Counted from the first letter of the stretch, positions 8,714 through 17,928 are shown. The stretch: 64,000 bases of DNA from Sphingomonas sp. ERG5 (GCF_000803065.1 NZ_JSXI01000067.1:60833-124832), one strand, 5' to 3'. Notes: generated from the letters alone by a model not told the origin. Translations and numbers: made by a program.

Positions 8714-9859
8714 TCAGAGCGTGTCGATCATGGCCGCGAGAACCTCAAGGCATGAATGCGCGAGCTTCTTGCTGCGCGCCGCCGACCAGCCGAACTCGGC
8801 ATCGGCGTTCGCATCATGGTCCTTGAACGGCATCTCGAGCGTCATGCCGAGGGCGCCGAAGCGTTCGGCAACCTGATTGGTCGACATGCTGAGATTGGCG
8901 CTGCCCGGGCCCGATTTGCCATAACCGAGTTCGGTCTGGAAATCGGCGGTATGGGCGGCGAGGCGGCGGCCAAAATCGTAGAATTTCTCGCCCAGCGCGT
9001 CGGTCCAGGACGGAATCCCCTCGAACCCGGCGATGAAGTTCGCCGGTATCGCTTCGTCGCCATGCACGTCCATGGCGAAATCAACGCCCGTGGCATCCAT
9101 CGCATCGCGCACGCACAACACTTCGGGGCTGCGCTCGACCGAGGGCTCATGCCATTCGCGGTTGAGGTTCACGCCCACCGCATTGGTGCGCAAATGCCCG
9201 CGGAACGTCCCGTCGGGGTTCATGTTGGGCACGATGTGGAAGGTCGCCCTGGACAGCAAGTCGGCGGTCACCGGGTCGGTCGTGTCGGTCAGCCGCTCCA
9301 GCGCGCCCTCCATCCACCATTCGGCCATCGATTCGCCGGGATGCTGGCGGGCATAGAGCCAGGCCTGCTTCGGCCCGCGCCCGATCGTCAGGCAATCGAT
9401 CGCCCGTCCATCGATCGTGGTGCCGAGCTGACGGTGCGTCATGCCGGGCTTGAGCGCCATGCGCGCGATCAGCGCATCATGCCGTTCCATCGTATAGGGC
9501 GCGAAATAGGCGAACCAGACCAGGTCGGTTTCGCCGGCCCAGTCGAATTCGAGCACGCTGCCGGCATAGCGGGTCGGCGATTGCCGCCAGGTCTCGCGAT
9601 CGGTCGAGACGCGCACCTTGTAATCGGGCCAGCCGCCCGGATAGGCCGAATCGCCGGTGTTGAGGATGCGGAAGCTGAGCGTGCGCCCCTTCGCCCCCGC
9701 GACGCGGAAATAGAACCATTGATAGAAATCGGACTGGTGATCCTTGACGATCTCCAGGTCGATTCGGTCACCCTCAATGGCGATCACGCGGATGTTGCCG
9801 CCGTCAAAGGCGGCGTTGATGGCGATGCTGGCCGGGGTCGGCGTTGGGGTCGAGCTCAT
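8714..9859 (-). CDS. M14-family zinc carboxypeptidase (cytosolic carboxypeptidase type)
   Basis: A 381-residue protein with the architecture of bacterial cytosolic-carboxypeptidase-like M14 enzymes: an N-terminal beta-sandwich (about 1-130, with QWFYFRVAGAKG) and a C-terminal zinc peptidase domain. The zinc-binding HxxE is in ARQHPGESMAEWW, the substrate-binding region NMNPDGTFRGHLRTNAVGVNLNREW is intact, and the third ligand lies in MDVHGDE. No signal peptide, so it probably acts in the cytoplasm on peptide C-termini. Its start overlaps the stop of the upstream lipoprotein gene by four bases (ATGA). Confidence 0.9.
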   Translation of the reverse strand: MSSTPTPTPASIAINAAFDGGNIRVIAIEGDRIDLEIVKDHQSDFYQWFYFRVAGAKGRTLSFRILNTGDSAYPGGWPDYKVRVSTDRETWRQSPTRYAGSVLEFDWAGETDLVWFAYFAPYTMERHDALIARMALKPGMTHRQLGTTIDGRAIDCLTIGRGPKQAWLYARQHPGESMAEWWMEGALERLTDTTDPVTADLLSRATFHIVPNMNPDGTFRGHLRTNAVGVNLNREWHEPSVERSPEVLCVRDAMDATGVDFAMDVHGDEAIPANFIAGFEGIPSWTDALGEKFYDFGRRLAAHTADFQTELGYGKSGPGSANLSMSTNQVAERFGALGMTLEMPFKDHDANADAEFGWSAARSKKLAHSCLEVLAAMIDTL

Positions 9860-10473
9860 TTGACCGTGATAGTGCGGCCCGATTCTCCCGGAAAGCCCCG
9901 GAACAGCGCATTGGCCAATTTACCTGCCGCGACATTCGCCTGGGCATCGACCGCGCGCACGTCCGCGCCGGTCTGGGCACGGCCTTCCCAGATCACCGTT
10001 CCGTCGCTGCGGCGGCGAATCTGCACCGACAATTCGGTCAGGATGATTTCACGCGACTTGGGCTTGCCGATCGGGAAGGAGATGCCGCCGCCCAGGCTGA
10101 CTCCGCCGCCACGATAGCCGCCGCCGCCCACGCCGCCGCCCAGGCCGATCGACACCGGCGAACGCGCTGGCCCGACATCCTGCGCGGTGCGCGTAAAGCC
10201 GACCACCGCGAGATATTGCGCGGTGACGCCCTGGGCCGGGGTGGTGAAGCCAGCCTGGAGCAGTTCGGTTTCAACCGCCGCGGCATAGGTCTTGAATTCG
10301 ATGCTCGCCGCGCCGCCGCCGGCGAGCGGCTCGACCGCAAGCGAGCCATGCTCGAGCGGCGCACCGAGATGGAAGCGCGTGACCTCGACCGGGCCACTTG
10401 CCGTCGTCGTGGTACAGGCGCCCAAAGAGGATGCCGCCAGCGCGATCGCCAGTCCATATGCCACGTTCTTCAT
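9856..10473 (-). CDS. DUF4136-like lipoprotein
   Basis: A 205-residue predicted lipoprotein: a short signal peptide ends in a lipobox-like LGAC, followed by a threonine-rich linker. The body resembles DUF4136 proteins, with a glycine-rich central stretch (SIGLGGGVGGGGYRGGGVSLGGG) and a C-terminal DGTVIWEGRA segment typical of the family. The ATG at 10473 is preferred over one at 10518 because it gives the signal peptide and follows AAGAGG. It is co-transcribed with the M14 peptidase gene. Function unknown. Confidence 0.75.
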   Translation of the reverse strand: MKNVAYGLAIALAASSLGACTTTTASGPVEVTRFHLGAPLEHGSLAVEPLAGGGAASIEFKTYAAAVETELLQAGFTTPAQGVTAQYLAVVGFTRTAQDVGPARSPVSIGLGGGVGGGGYRGGGVSLGGGISFPIGKPKSREIILTELSVQIRRRSDGTVIWEGRAQTGADVRAVDAQANVAAGKLANALFRGFPGESGRTITVK

Positions 10474-10561
10474 GTGCGCGCCTCTTAAGTCGATTGTTGC
10501 ATGTGTGTAACGCTTCACCGCCCCTTGCCGGTTCCCCCGCCAGTTTCCGGGCCGGTTCGCC

Positions 10562-10588
10562 TTGACTTGGGCGGCAGCCGACTATAGG
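10562..10588 (+). promoter_or_regulatory. Candidate sigma-70 type promoter of rpmJ
   Basis: TTGACT (10562-10567) and TATAGG (10583-10588) are separated by 15 bases, about 45 bases before the rpmJ ATG. The spacer is short, but the -35 is nearly perfect and the position is right. Confidence 0.45.
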
Positions 10589-10632
10589 CGCTCACGTCTT
10601 TCCGGCACCACCAGAATCGAAGAAGTTTCGAC

Positions 10633-10758
10633 ATGAAGATTCGCAATTCCCTGAAGTCCCTCAAGGACCGTCATCGCGACAACCGCGTGATCCGTCGTCG
10701 CGGGCGCACATATGTCATCAACAAGACGAACCGCCGCTTCAAGGCCCGCCAGGGCTAA
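10633..10758 (+). CDS. rpmJ: Ribosomal protein bL36, zinc-free 41-residue form
   Basis: A 41-residue basic protein beginning MKIRNSLKSLKDRHRDN and ending RRFKARQG, clearly the large-subunit protein L36. The zinc-ligand cysteines and histidine of the 37-38-residue form are absent, as in the C-minus form common in alphaproteobacteria. It is too short for many gene finders. A HAD hydrolase start codon follows the stop with no gap. Confidence 0.95.
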   Translation: MKIRNSLKSLKDRHRDNRVIRRRGRTYVINKTNRRFKARQG

Positions 10759-11376
10759 TTGACGAGCGGGCCGGTCGCCGTCGTCTTCGACGTCGGCAAC
10801 GTCCTTTACGATTGGGACCCCCGGGTTCCTTACGGGCGCCTGATCAAGGATGATCGGGCGCTCGATGCGTTCCTGCGCGATGTCGCGACCAGGGAATGGC
10901 ATTTCCAGCACGACGCCGGCCGCCCTTTCGCGGAGACATCGGCGGAGTTGAGCGCACAATATCCCGACCATGCCGACATGATCGCGCTGTGGGGGCCGCA
11001 GTTCCACGAACAGATTCCGCACATGCTGCCGGGCATGCAGGCGCTGGTCGAGGAACTCGATGCGGCGGGCGTGCCGCTCTATGCGATCACCAATTTTTCG
11101 GGCGAGTTCTGGCCGCCCTTCCGCGACCGCGAGGCGGCGATCTTCGACCGGTTCCGCAGCATCGTTGTTTCGGGCGACGAGAAGCTGACCAAGCCCGACG
11201 CCGCGATCTACCATCTCGCGCTGGAGCGATTCGGCCTGCGCGGCGACGAAGTGGTGTTCGTCGATGATCGCGACGAGAATGTCGTCGGCGCGACGGATGT
11301 CGGGATGGGCGCGCTGCTGTTCACCGATGCCGCGACATTGCGTGCCGACCTGGTGAGGCTCGGCCTGCTCGCCTGA
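10759..11376 (+). CDS. HAD family hydrolase (subfamily IA)
   Basis: A 205-residue haloacid-dehalogenase-type phosphatase. The nucleophile motif is FDVGNVLYD (Asp11), followed by a four-helix cap, ITNFSGEFW (motif II), a lysine region DEKLTKPDAAIYHLAL (motif III) and VFVDDRDENVVGA (motif IV). It resembles YihX-like sugar-phosphate or haloacid hydrolases; the substrate cannot be told. The TTG start follows the rpmJ stop immediately, so translation is probably coupled. Confidence 0.88.
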   Translation: MTSGPVAVVFDVGNVLYDWDPRVPYGRLIKDDRALDAFLRDVATREWHFQHDAGRPFAETSAELSAQYPDHADMIALWGPQFHEQIPHMLPGMQALVEELDAAGVPLYAITNFSGEFWPPFRDREAAIFDRFRSIVVSGDEKLTKPDAAIYHLALERFGLRGDEVVFVDDRDENVVGATDVGMGALLFTDAATLRADLVRLGLLA

Positions 11377-11489
11377 TTGGGATTTTCCCGGTTATTTTCC
11401 TCGAACAGGGAATTGCCACTTCCTGCCGGAGTGTCGCTCCAGGAGAGTCACTCTTCAGGTCAGCCGTAACCGGTAGAGCGCTCAGCGCG

Positions 11490-12671
11490 CTATAGGTCAG
11501 CCAGAACCACGACCACCGGACCATGATCCGATATCATCGGAATATGGGTGCCGACTGGTCCTTTCAGCAATTTCCGGACATCCTCCAGCGTCTGCGTGGA
11601 GGAAGGCGCTGCGTTGACAGTGACGATATGATCGCCCGCCTTCAGGCCTGCCGCATCGGCCGGGCTGCCCTTGGCGACGAACGCGATCGCGAATGCCTGG
11701 TCGCTTCGTTCGAGGCGCAGGCCCGAGCGATCGGCGAGATCGGGCTGGCCCCAATCGGCGTTGGGCTGGAAATATATCTGCTTGCGCGGGTAATCGAAAA
11801 AGATCGTGAACTGACGCAATACGCCAAAACCGATATTGCCGGCGGTATCCTTGCGCGCGGATGTGCCAGCCCTTTGTTGCGAGAGGAACGTCACCGGGCG
11901 TTTCGCGGTCGCGGTGCCGAGATCGAGCAGTTCGGCGCGTGCCAGCAGGGCGTAGACCGGACCGCCGATGCCGCGGGCGGACATCACCCGCGTCCTGGCA
12001 TGATAATGGGTCGCCAGATCATGGTCGGTGACGAACGGCGCCGACAGCGTCAACGACCCGGTGCTGCCGGTATCGATCGTGAAGCGCCCATCGATGCCAT
12101 CGACCTTGCCATCGATCTGCGGTGTTCTGCCCCGAAAGGAGAGCCGGGCGGGCGCTGCCGGCCCGGTATAGCGGGCATCCTTGCCGGTATAGAGGGTGAG
12201 CGTCGCGCCGGCATAGTCGAGCCGCACGGGGAATCGGTCGAGCACTTCGAATCCGATCAGGCCATCGACTGGCACCTCGTCGGACGCGCCGGGGGGCAGG
12301 TCCAGCACGTAGAAGGTCTGGTTCGCCAGCGTGACGCCGCCCAGCTGGAGTGAGTCCACCATCGTGGAACCGGCCGCTTGAGTCCCGCCCGTGCCCGTCA
12401 CATCGACATTGTTGCGAACCGGAAGACCGAGGCGCTTTGCGGCTTCGGGGGTCAGGACGTTCGATGCACCTGTGTCGAACAGGAAATGGAAGGGGCCTTT
12501 GCCGTTTATCTCGACATCGACATACACATGGCCTGATCGCACCCGGATCGGAATTTCGATCCCCGAAGACCCGGCTATGCCGTCCGCGCGCGCCTCGGCA
12601 ACGATGGCGGGCACGAGCAGGAGAACCGCCGCGACCATGGCAAGCCGGAAGATGTGACGCGGCGAGATCAT
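11490..12671 (-). CDS. Retropepsin-like aspartyl protease with C-terminal PDZ domain
   Basis: A 393-residue exported protein with a signal peptide (about residues 1-29). It carries two pepsin/retropepsin-like halves: LFDTGASNVLT (catalytic Asp66) and FTIDTGSTGSLTL. Two DTG motifs in one chain suggest an internally duplicated, pepsin-like active site. A C-terminal PDZ domain (ADAAGLKAGDHIVTVN, about 330-390) probably binds substrate tails. It is likely a periplasmic processing or quality-control protease. It stands alone on the minus strand. Confidence 0.85.
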   Translation of the reverse strand: MISPRHIFRLAMVAAVLLLVPAIVAEARADGIAGSSGIEIPIRVRSGHVYVDVEINGKGPFHFLFDTGASNVLTPEAAKRLGLPVRNNVDVTGTGGTQAAGSTMVDSLQLGGVTLANQTFYVLDLPPGASDEVPVDGLIGFEVLDRFPVRLDYAGATLTLYTGKDARYTGPAAPARLSFRGRTPQIDGKVDGIDGRFTIDTGSTGSLTLSAPFVTDHDLATHYHARTRVMSARGIGGPVYALLARAELLDLGTATAKRPVTFLSQQRAGTSARKDTAGNIGFGVLRQFTIFFDYPRKQIYFQPNADWGQPDLADRSGLRLERSDQAFAIAFVAKGSPADAAGLKAGDHIVTVNAAPSSTQTLEDVRKLLKGPVGTHIPMISDHGPVVVVLADL

Positions 12672-12778
12672 ATCCGGGCAATCCCCTGGCGGATCGCCGG
12701 TCGGCGACCTTCTGCGTTCAGGCGCACATTATCGACCACCGGCATTGCATCACGCTTGCGACCGGCCGCCAGCCCGCT

Positions 12779-14236
12779 TCAATCGCTATAGCCCTTCAGC
12801 TCGTCGCCGATGATGCGCACGACGTGAAGCACATTGGTCGACCCGGGCGTGCGGAACGGCACGCCGGCGATCACGATCACGCGGTCGCCCGCCTTGGCGA
12901 TATTGTGGCGCAGCGCCATGCGCTTCGCCTTTGCCACCATGTCCTCGAACGATTCGACATCGCGGGTGTGCACCGCATGAGTGCCCCATAACAGGCCGAG
13001 CCGCCGCGCCGTCTCCACCTTGGGGGTCAGCACCATCAGCGGCACCGAGGGCCGTTCGCGCGCCACGCGCCGCGCGGTCGAGCCGGACGTGGTGAAGCAG
13101 ATGATCGCCGCCACGCCGACCGTTGCGGCAATGTTCTTCGCCGCCTCGGCCAGCGCATCGGCGGTGGTCGGGTCGGGGCGGGTGACGGTGAAATGGATGC
13201 GGTCGCCATGCATCGGATCGCCTTCGACCGCGACGCCGATCGAATTCATCATCGCGACCGATTCGATCGGCCAGGCCCCGGCGGCACTTTCCGCCGACAG
13301 CATGATCGCATCGGCGCCATCATAGATCGCGGTCGCGACGTCGGACACTTCGGCCCGGGTCGGCGACGGCGAGGTGATCATCGATTCGAGCATTTGCGTC
13401 GCCACCACCACCGGGCGGCCGAGCCGGCGCGACACTTCGACGATGCGCTTCTGCAGCGGTGGGACCGATTCGGGCGGCAATTCGACGCCGAGATCGCCGC
13501 GCGCGACCATCACGCCGTCGCACTGCTCGACGATCTCCTCGAGCCGGTCGATCGCCGAGGGTTTTTCGATCTTGGCGAGCAGCGCCGCCTTGCCCTGGAT
13601 CAGCAGCCGCGCCTCGGCCAGATCCTCGGGCCGCTGGACGAACGACAGCGCGATCCAGTCGACCCCCTGATCGATCGCCCAGGCCAGGTCGCTGCGATCC
13701 TTGGGGGTCAATGCCGCCATCGGCAGGACCACGTCGGGGACGTTCAGCCCCTTGTTGTTGGACAATGTACCACCGACTTCGACGCGGGTAATGATCTGGT
13801 CGGGATCATGCTCGGTCACGCGCAGCACCAGCTTGCCGTCGTCGAGCAGCAGCCGTGCGCCAGGTTCGATCGCGGCGAAAATTTCCTTGTGCGGCAATTC
13901 GACGCGCGTCGCATCGCCGGGCGTCTTGTCGCGGTCGAGCGTGAAGATCGCGCCCTTGACCAGTTCGGTGCGCCCGCCCTCGAACTTGCCGACGCGCAGC
14001 TTCGGACCCTGAAGATCGGCGAGGATCGTCGTCGGGCGGCCATATTTCTTTTCGAGGCTGCGGATCGCCTTGATCACCTCGACCTTCGATTCCTGGTCGC
14101 CATGGCTCATATTGACGCGGAAGGCATCGGCGCCGGCCTCGAACAGCTTGCCGATCATCTCGACGCTGTTGCTGGCGGGGCCCAATGTCGCAAGGACGCG
14201 CACCTTGCGCGAACGGGGACTGATGGCCTTGGTCAT
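12779..14236 (-). CDS. pyk: Pyruvate kinase
   Basis: A 485-residue glycolytic enzyme transferring phosphate from PEP to ADP. It begins RVLATLGPASNSVEMI with the family's N-terminal substrate residues, has the catalytic lysine region LLAKIEKPSAIDRL, the metal-binding MVARGDLGVELP and VATQMLESMI, and a C-terminal regulatory-type domain. Length is normal for the bacterial tetramer. A single-gene unit divergent from the DUF1244 gene (75 bases between starts). Confidence 0.96.
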   Translation of the reverse strand: MTKAISPRSRKVRVLATLGPASNSVEMIGKLFEAGADAFRVNMSHGDQESKVEVIKAIRSLEKKYGRPTTILADLQGPKLRVGKFEGGRTELVKGAIFTLDRDKTPGDATRVELPHKEIFAAIEPGARLLLDDGKLVLRVTEHDPDQIITRVEVGGTLSNNKGLNVPDVVLPMAALTPKDRSDLAWAIDQGVDWIALSFVQRPEDLAEARLLIQGKAALLAKIEKPSAIDRLEEIVEQCDGVMVARGDLGVELPPESVPPLQKRIVEVSRRLGRPVVVATQMLESMITSPSPTRAEVSDVATAIYDGADAIMLSAESAAGAWPIESVAMMNSIGVAVEGDPMHGDRIHFTVTRPDPTTADALAEAAKNIAATVGVAAIICFTTSGSTARRVARERPSVPLMVLTPKVETARRLGLLWGTHAVHTRDVESFEDMVAKAKRMALRHNIAKAGDRVIVIAGVPFRTPGSTNVLHVVRIIGDELKGYSD

Positions 14237-14310
14237 GGTTCGCGTCCTCGGGGCTTTGCGGGCCTTGGCTCTAAAGCCTATCTCCCGCCGATCAACCTGG
14301 AGAATGCACT

Positions 14311-14619
14311 ATGTCGCAACTAAAAGAGATCGACGATGCCGAGGCTGCCGTAGCGTTCCGTCGGCTCGTCGCGCATCTGCGCCACCGCGACGATGCGCAG
14401 AATGTCGATCTGATGGGGCTGGCCGGATTCTGCCGCAACTGCCTGTCCGACTGGGTCGAGGAGGCGAGCGAAGGCCGGTTGAGCAAGGACGAGGCGCGCG
14501 CGGCGATCTACGGCATGCCCTATGCGCAGTGGAAGGCCGAGCATCAGGCTGAGGCGACACCCGAACAGCTTGAGCGGATGCGCGCCAGCGTCGCGAAAAA
14601 TGCCGGCGGGACGAGTTGA
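14311..14619 (+). CDS. DUF1244 domain protein
   Basis: A 102-residue cytoplasmic helical protein with the DUF1244 signature VDLMGLAGFCRNCLSDWVEEA and later AIYGMPYAQWKAEHQ. The paired cysteines in CRNC may bind metal. The family is widespread in proteobacteria with no established biochemical role. A GGAG-type ribosome-binding site precedes the ATG. The gene is divergent from pyk. Confidence 0.88.
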   Translation: MSQLKEIDDAEAAVAFRRLVAHLRHRDDAQNVDLMGLAGFCRNCLSDWVEEASEGRLSKDEARAAIYGMPYAQWKAEHQAEATPEQLERMRASVAKNAGGTS

Positions 14620-14692
14620 TTGCGCCTCAAATCTGGTTAGGGCTGACGCGCAAGGCCGATCGATACGGACCGGACAATCAAGGGGTCAGGGG

Positions 14693-16060
14693 ATGACAAT
14701 GCACAGGATGCTGGTTTCGGCGATCGCGCTCACCATGGGCATGGCCATAGCCGCGCAGGCACAGACCGCGCCGGCCGCATCCCCGGCACCCAAAACGATC
14801 TTCATCCATGCCGGTCATGTCATCGACCGCCCCGGCCAGCCGGCGCGCGGTGCGACGACCATCGTGGTGCGCGACGGCAAGGTGGTCGAGCTGCGCGACG
14901 GGTTCGCCGCGCCGGACGGCGCGGATGGCAATGCCAGCGTGATCGACCTCAAGGATCGCTATGTCCTGCCCGGGCTGATCGACATGCACGTGCATCTCTG
15001 GGGCATTGGCGGCGATCCGATGCGCGCGCGGCTCGGCGAACTCAACCGCGACGATGCCGATGATCTGATCGAGGCCGAAAAGAACATGCGCGTCACGCTG
15101 GAGGCGGGGTTCACCACGGTGCGCGACCTTGGCGGCAATCCGCGCGGCATCCGCGCGTTGCGCGACGGGGTCGAGGCCGGCGCGGTCGCCGGGCCGACGA
15201 TCGTCAATGCCGGGCAGATGATCTCCGTCACGGGCGGGCATGGCGATGGCAGCAACGGCCTGGCCGAGGAATATGCCGACGCGGTCCATACGCATCAGAT
15301 CAACACCTGTGACGGCCCCGACGATTGCCGCCGCGCGGTGCGCGCGCAGATTTCGCTCGGCGCGCAGGTGATCAAGTTCGCGGCGACCGGCGGCGTGCTG
15401 TCGAACGTCGCGGGCGGGCTCGGGCGGCAGATGACGCCGGAGGAGATGAAGGCGATCGTCGATACCGCGCACGCCTTTGGCCGCAAGGCGACCGCGCATT
15501 CGCATGCGCGCGAAGGCACCGAGGCCGCACTGGAGGCGGGGGTCGATTCGATCGAGCATGGCACTTTCCTCGAAGACTCGACGATCCGGTTGTTCAAGCA
15601 GCACAATGCCTGGCTGGTCCCGACGATGATCGCGCCGATCTCGGCGCTGGCGCAGGCGCGTGGCGGGCAATTGCCGCCGGCGACGATCGCCAAGGCCGAG
15701 GCGGCCGCAGCGGCTGCGGCGGCGAGCCACCGGCGCGCCTTCGCTGCCGGGGTAAAGGTCGCCTTCGGCACTGATACCGGCGTGTCGCGGCACGGTGAGA
15801 ATGCGCAGGAATTCGCGCTGATGGTCAAGGCCGGGCTGACGCCCGCAGCGGCGATCCGCGCCGCGACGATCGACGCCGCCGACCTGCTCGGGCGCAAGGA
15901 TCAGCTCGGCTCGCTCGAACCGGGCAAATTCGCCGACATCATCGCGGTGACCGAGGATCCGCTGGCCGATGTGACCCGGCTCGAGCGAGTCGATTTCGTC
16001 ATGCGCCACGGCGTCGCGGTCAAGGTCGGCGGCGTTCGCCAGGCTTTTCCACCGAATTGA
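14693..16060 (+). CDS. Exported metal-dependent amidohydrolase (Xaa-Pro dipeptidase/imidazolonepropionase-like)
   Basis: A 455-residue amidohydrolase-superfamily enzyme. A signal peptide ends near AQAQTA. The TIM-barrel metal ligands are visible: DMHVHLW near the start of the barrel, the carboxylated-lysine region AQVIKFAATGG, AHSHAREG, DSIEHGTF and FGTDTGVSRHG. The C-terminal GSLEPGKFADIIAV closes the composite beta-sandwich. It probably hydrolyses cyclic or Xaa-Pro dipeptides in the periplasm. The start at 14693 has AAGGGG eight bases upstream and gives the signal peptide; the frame runs open further 5' into the previous gene. Confidence 0.9.
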   Translation: MTMHRMLVSAIALTMGMAIAAQAQTAPAASPAPKTIFIHAGHVIDRPGQPARGATTIVVRDGKVVELRDGFAAPDGADGNASVIDLKDRYVLPGLIDMHVHLWGIGGDPMRARLGELNRDDADDLIEAEKNMRVTLEAGFTTVRDLGGNPRGIRALRDGVEAGAVAGPTIVNAGQMISVTGGHGDGSNGLAEEYADAVHTHQINTCDGPDDCRRAVRAQISLGAQVIKFAATGGVLSNVAGGLGRQMTPEEMKAIVDTAHAFGRKATAHSHAREGTEAALEAGVDSIEHGTFLEDSTIRLFKQHNAWLVPTMIAPISALAQARGGQLPPATIAKAEAAAAAAAASHRRAFAAGVKVAFGTDTGVSRHGENAQEFALMVKAGLTPAAAIRAATIDAADLLGRKDQLGSLEPGKFADIIAVTEDPLADVTRLERVDFVMRHGVAVKVGGVRQAFPPN

Positions 16061-16143
16061 TCGCAGCCCCGGTTGAGCCGCGTCGAGCGATGGCTTAGAG
16101 GCCCCGCCTCAAATCATTTCATCCTACCGGAGCATTCCCACTC

Positions 16144-16383
16144 ATGAGCGACATTATCGCCGCCGACCAGCTACGCCTTTTGATCGAACGTATCGAACGC
16201 CTCGAAGAGGAAAAGAAGGGCATCGCCGACGACATCAAGGACGTCTATGGCGAAGCCAAGTCGACTGGCTACGACACCAAGACGATGCGCCAGATCGTCC
16301 GGCTGCGCCGCATGGAAAAGCACCACCGCGATGAGGCTGAGGCGCTGCTCGAAACCTATAAGGTCGCGCTCGGTCTGGTGTGA
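16144..16383 (+). CDS. gapR-like: DUF2312 / GapR-like DNA-binding protein
   Basis: A 79-residue, highly charged helical protein. Its core (RLLIERIERLEEEKKGIADD, then YGEAKSTGYDTKTMRQIVRLRRMEKH) matches DUF2312, whose studied member GapR of Caulobacter forms a tetrameric clamp on overtwisted DNA and assists replication and topology control. The first ~40 residues form a coiled coil; the basic patch RLRRMEKHHR would face DNA. It lies just upstream of yebC-ruvC-ruvA but is separated by a repeat, so a shared transcript is uncertain. Confidence 0.88.
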   Translation: MSDIIAADQLRLLIERIERLEEEKKGIADDIKDVYGEAKSTGYDTKTMRQIVRLRRMEKHHRDEAEALLETYKVALGLV

Positions 16384-16407
16384 TTCGCGTCTTGCGTTCA
16401 TGTCGAG

Positions 16408-16513
16408 CCTCTCGACAAAGCTTGAGACAGGCTTGTCGAGGGGCTGCTCTTTCTTCTACCAGCGCAGGTTCAGCAGGGGGCAGGGCTTCGACAGGCTCAG
16501 CCCGAACGGTTCG
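16408..16513. repeat. Dispersed repeat cluster between gapR-like and yebC
   Basis: CCTCTCGACAA (16408-16418) and TTGTCGAGGGG (16433-16443) form an imperfect hairpin. Downstream, at 16485-16513, is a unit around CTTCGACAGGCTCAGCCCGA, a type of short dispersed repeat widely seen in sphingomonad and xanthomonad intergenic DNA. No gene was seen in this gap. Confidence 0.55.
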
Positions 16514-16530
16514 TTTTTCAGGACTCTCCC

Positions 16531-17274
16531 ATGGCAGGCCATTCCAAGTTCAAGAACATCATGCACCGCAAGGGTGCGCAGGATAAGAAGCGCAGCTCGC
16601 TCTTTTCCAAGCTGAGCCGCGAAATCACCGTCGCGGCGAAGATGGGCCTGCCCGATCCGGACATGAACCCGCGCCTGCGCATGGCGGTCAACGCGGCCAA
16701 GGCGGCGTCGCTGCCCAAGGACAATATCCAGCGTTCGATCGACAAGGCGAGCCGCAGCGATGCCGAGACCTATGAAGAAATTCGTTACGAAGGCTTCGGT
16801 CCCGGCGGCGTGTCGCTGATCATCGAGGCGCTGACCGACAACCGCAACCGCACCGCGACCAATGTGCGCACCGCGGTATCGAAGAATGGCGGCAATCTCG
16901 GCGCGTCGGGTTCGGTCAGCCATGGGTTCGACCGTATGGGCCTGATCAACTATCCGGCCAGTGCCGGCGATGCCGACACAGTCTTCGAGGCTGCACTCGA
17001 AGCGGGCGCCGAGGATGTGTCGTCGACCGAGGACGGCCATGAAATCTGGACCGCGAACGATTCGCTGCACGAAGTGATCAAGGCGATCACTCCGGTGCTT
17101 GGCGAACCCGAAGGCGCGAAGCTCGCCTGGCGTCCGCAGACCATGGTCGATGTCGGCGAAGGCGATGCGAGCCTGTTGTTCAAGCTGATCGACACGCTTG
17201 ACGATGACGATGACGTCCAGACCGTGTGGGGCAATTACGAAGTCTCCGACGAGGTGATGGAAAAGCTGGGATGA
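16531..17274 (+). CDS. yebC: YebC/PmpR family protein
   Basis: A 247-residue member of the YebC family, cytoplasmic proteins linked to transcription control and, in recent work, to relief of ribosome stalling at proline-rich stretches. The N-terminal signature MAGHSKFKNIMHRKGAQDKK and the later EGFGPGGVSLIIEALTDNRN are intact, with acidic C-terminal segments. yebC is followed by ruvC here, a common gene order in alphaproteobacteria. Confidence 0.95.
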   Translation: MAGHSKFKNIMHRKGAQDKKRSSLFSKLSREITVAAKMGLPDPDMNPRLRMAVNAAKAASLPKDNIQRSIDKASRSDAETYEEIRYEGFGPGGVSLIIEALTDNRNRTATNVRTAVSKNGGNLGASGSVSHGFDRMGLINYPASAGDADTVFEAALEAGAEDVSSTEDGHEIWTANDSLHEVIKAITPVLGEPEGAKLAWRPQTMVDVGEGDASLLFKLIDTLDDDDDVQTVWGNYEVSDEVMEKLG

Positions 17275-17341
17275 CAGGCGCGTTTGCGCCCGGCCGGCTT
17301 GTTGTGTCTGGTCGTTTCCGCGCGAGCACCTCTTCTCCGCG

Positions 17342-17839
17342 ATGATCATCCTCGGCCTCGACCCCGGACTCGGCACGACTGGCTGGGGCCTGATTCGCGC
17401 CGAGGGCAACCGCTTGTCCCATCTCGCCAATGGCAGGCTGAAGACCGACAGCGCCGCGCCGCTGCCGCGCCGCCTCGCCCATCTCGATATGATGATCGCC
17501 GCGCTGATCGTCGACCATGCGCCGGACGGCGCCGCGGCCGAGGAAGTGTTCGTCAACGCCAACCCGCAATCGACGCTGAAACTCGCCCATGCGCGGGGTG
17601 TCGTGCTGTGCGCCGCCGCACGCAGCGGTATCGAGGTCGGCGAATATGCCTCGCGGCTGGTCAAGAAAGCGGTGGTCGGTACCGGCAACGCGGAAAAGGC
17701 GCAGGTCCATGCGATGGTCGGCCGCTTGCTGCCCGGCGTGAAGATCGACGGCCCTGATGCCGCCGACGCGCTCGCCGTGGCGATCTGCCATGCGCATCAT
17801 CTGGCGTCGGCGCGGCGCATTCCTGATCCGTCGAAATAG
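17342..17839 (+). CDS. ruvC: Holliday junction resolvase RuvC
   Basis: A 165-residue endonuclease that cuts four-way junctions in recombination and repair. The RNase H-like catalytic acids are visible: Asp7 in GLDPGLGTTGWG, the Glu in AAEEVFVN, and the aspartates in DGPDAADALAVAICH. The start is the ATG at 17342, 67 bases after yebC. It is separated from ruvA by a dispersed palindromic repeat. Confidence 0.96.
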   Translation: MIILGLDPGLGTTGWGLIRAEGNRLSHLANGRLKTDSAAPLPRRLAHLDMMIAALIVDHAPDGAAAEEVFVNANPQSTLKLAHARGVVLCAAARSGIEVGEYASRLVKKAVVGTGNAEKAQVHAMVGRLLPGVKIDGPDAADALAVAICHAHHLASARRIPDPSK

Positions 17840-17843
17840 CGCG

Positions 17844-17928
17844 ACGTAACTCCCGTGAAAGCGGGAGTCGCGCTTCCTTTTCTGCCCGCAAAAGAAGAAG
17901 CGGGATCCTCGCTTTCGCGGGGATGACG
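17844..17928. repeat. Dispersed palindromic repeat (CCCGCGAAAGCGGG family), copy 2, between ruvC and ruvA
   Basis: Two ~39-bp inverted units: left arm starts CGTAACTCCCGTGAAAGCGG and the complement of the right arm starts CGTCATCCCCGCGAAAGCGA. It is the same family as 6088-6172, fills most of the gap between the ruvC stop and the ruvA start, and would fold strongly in the mRNA. Confidence 0.75.
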
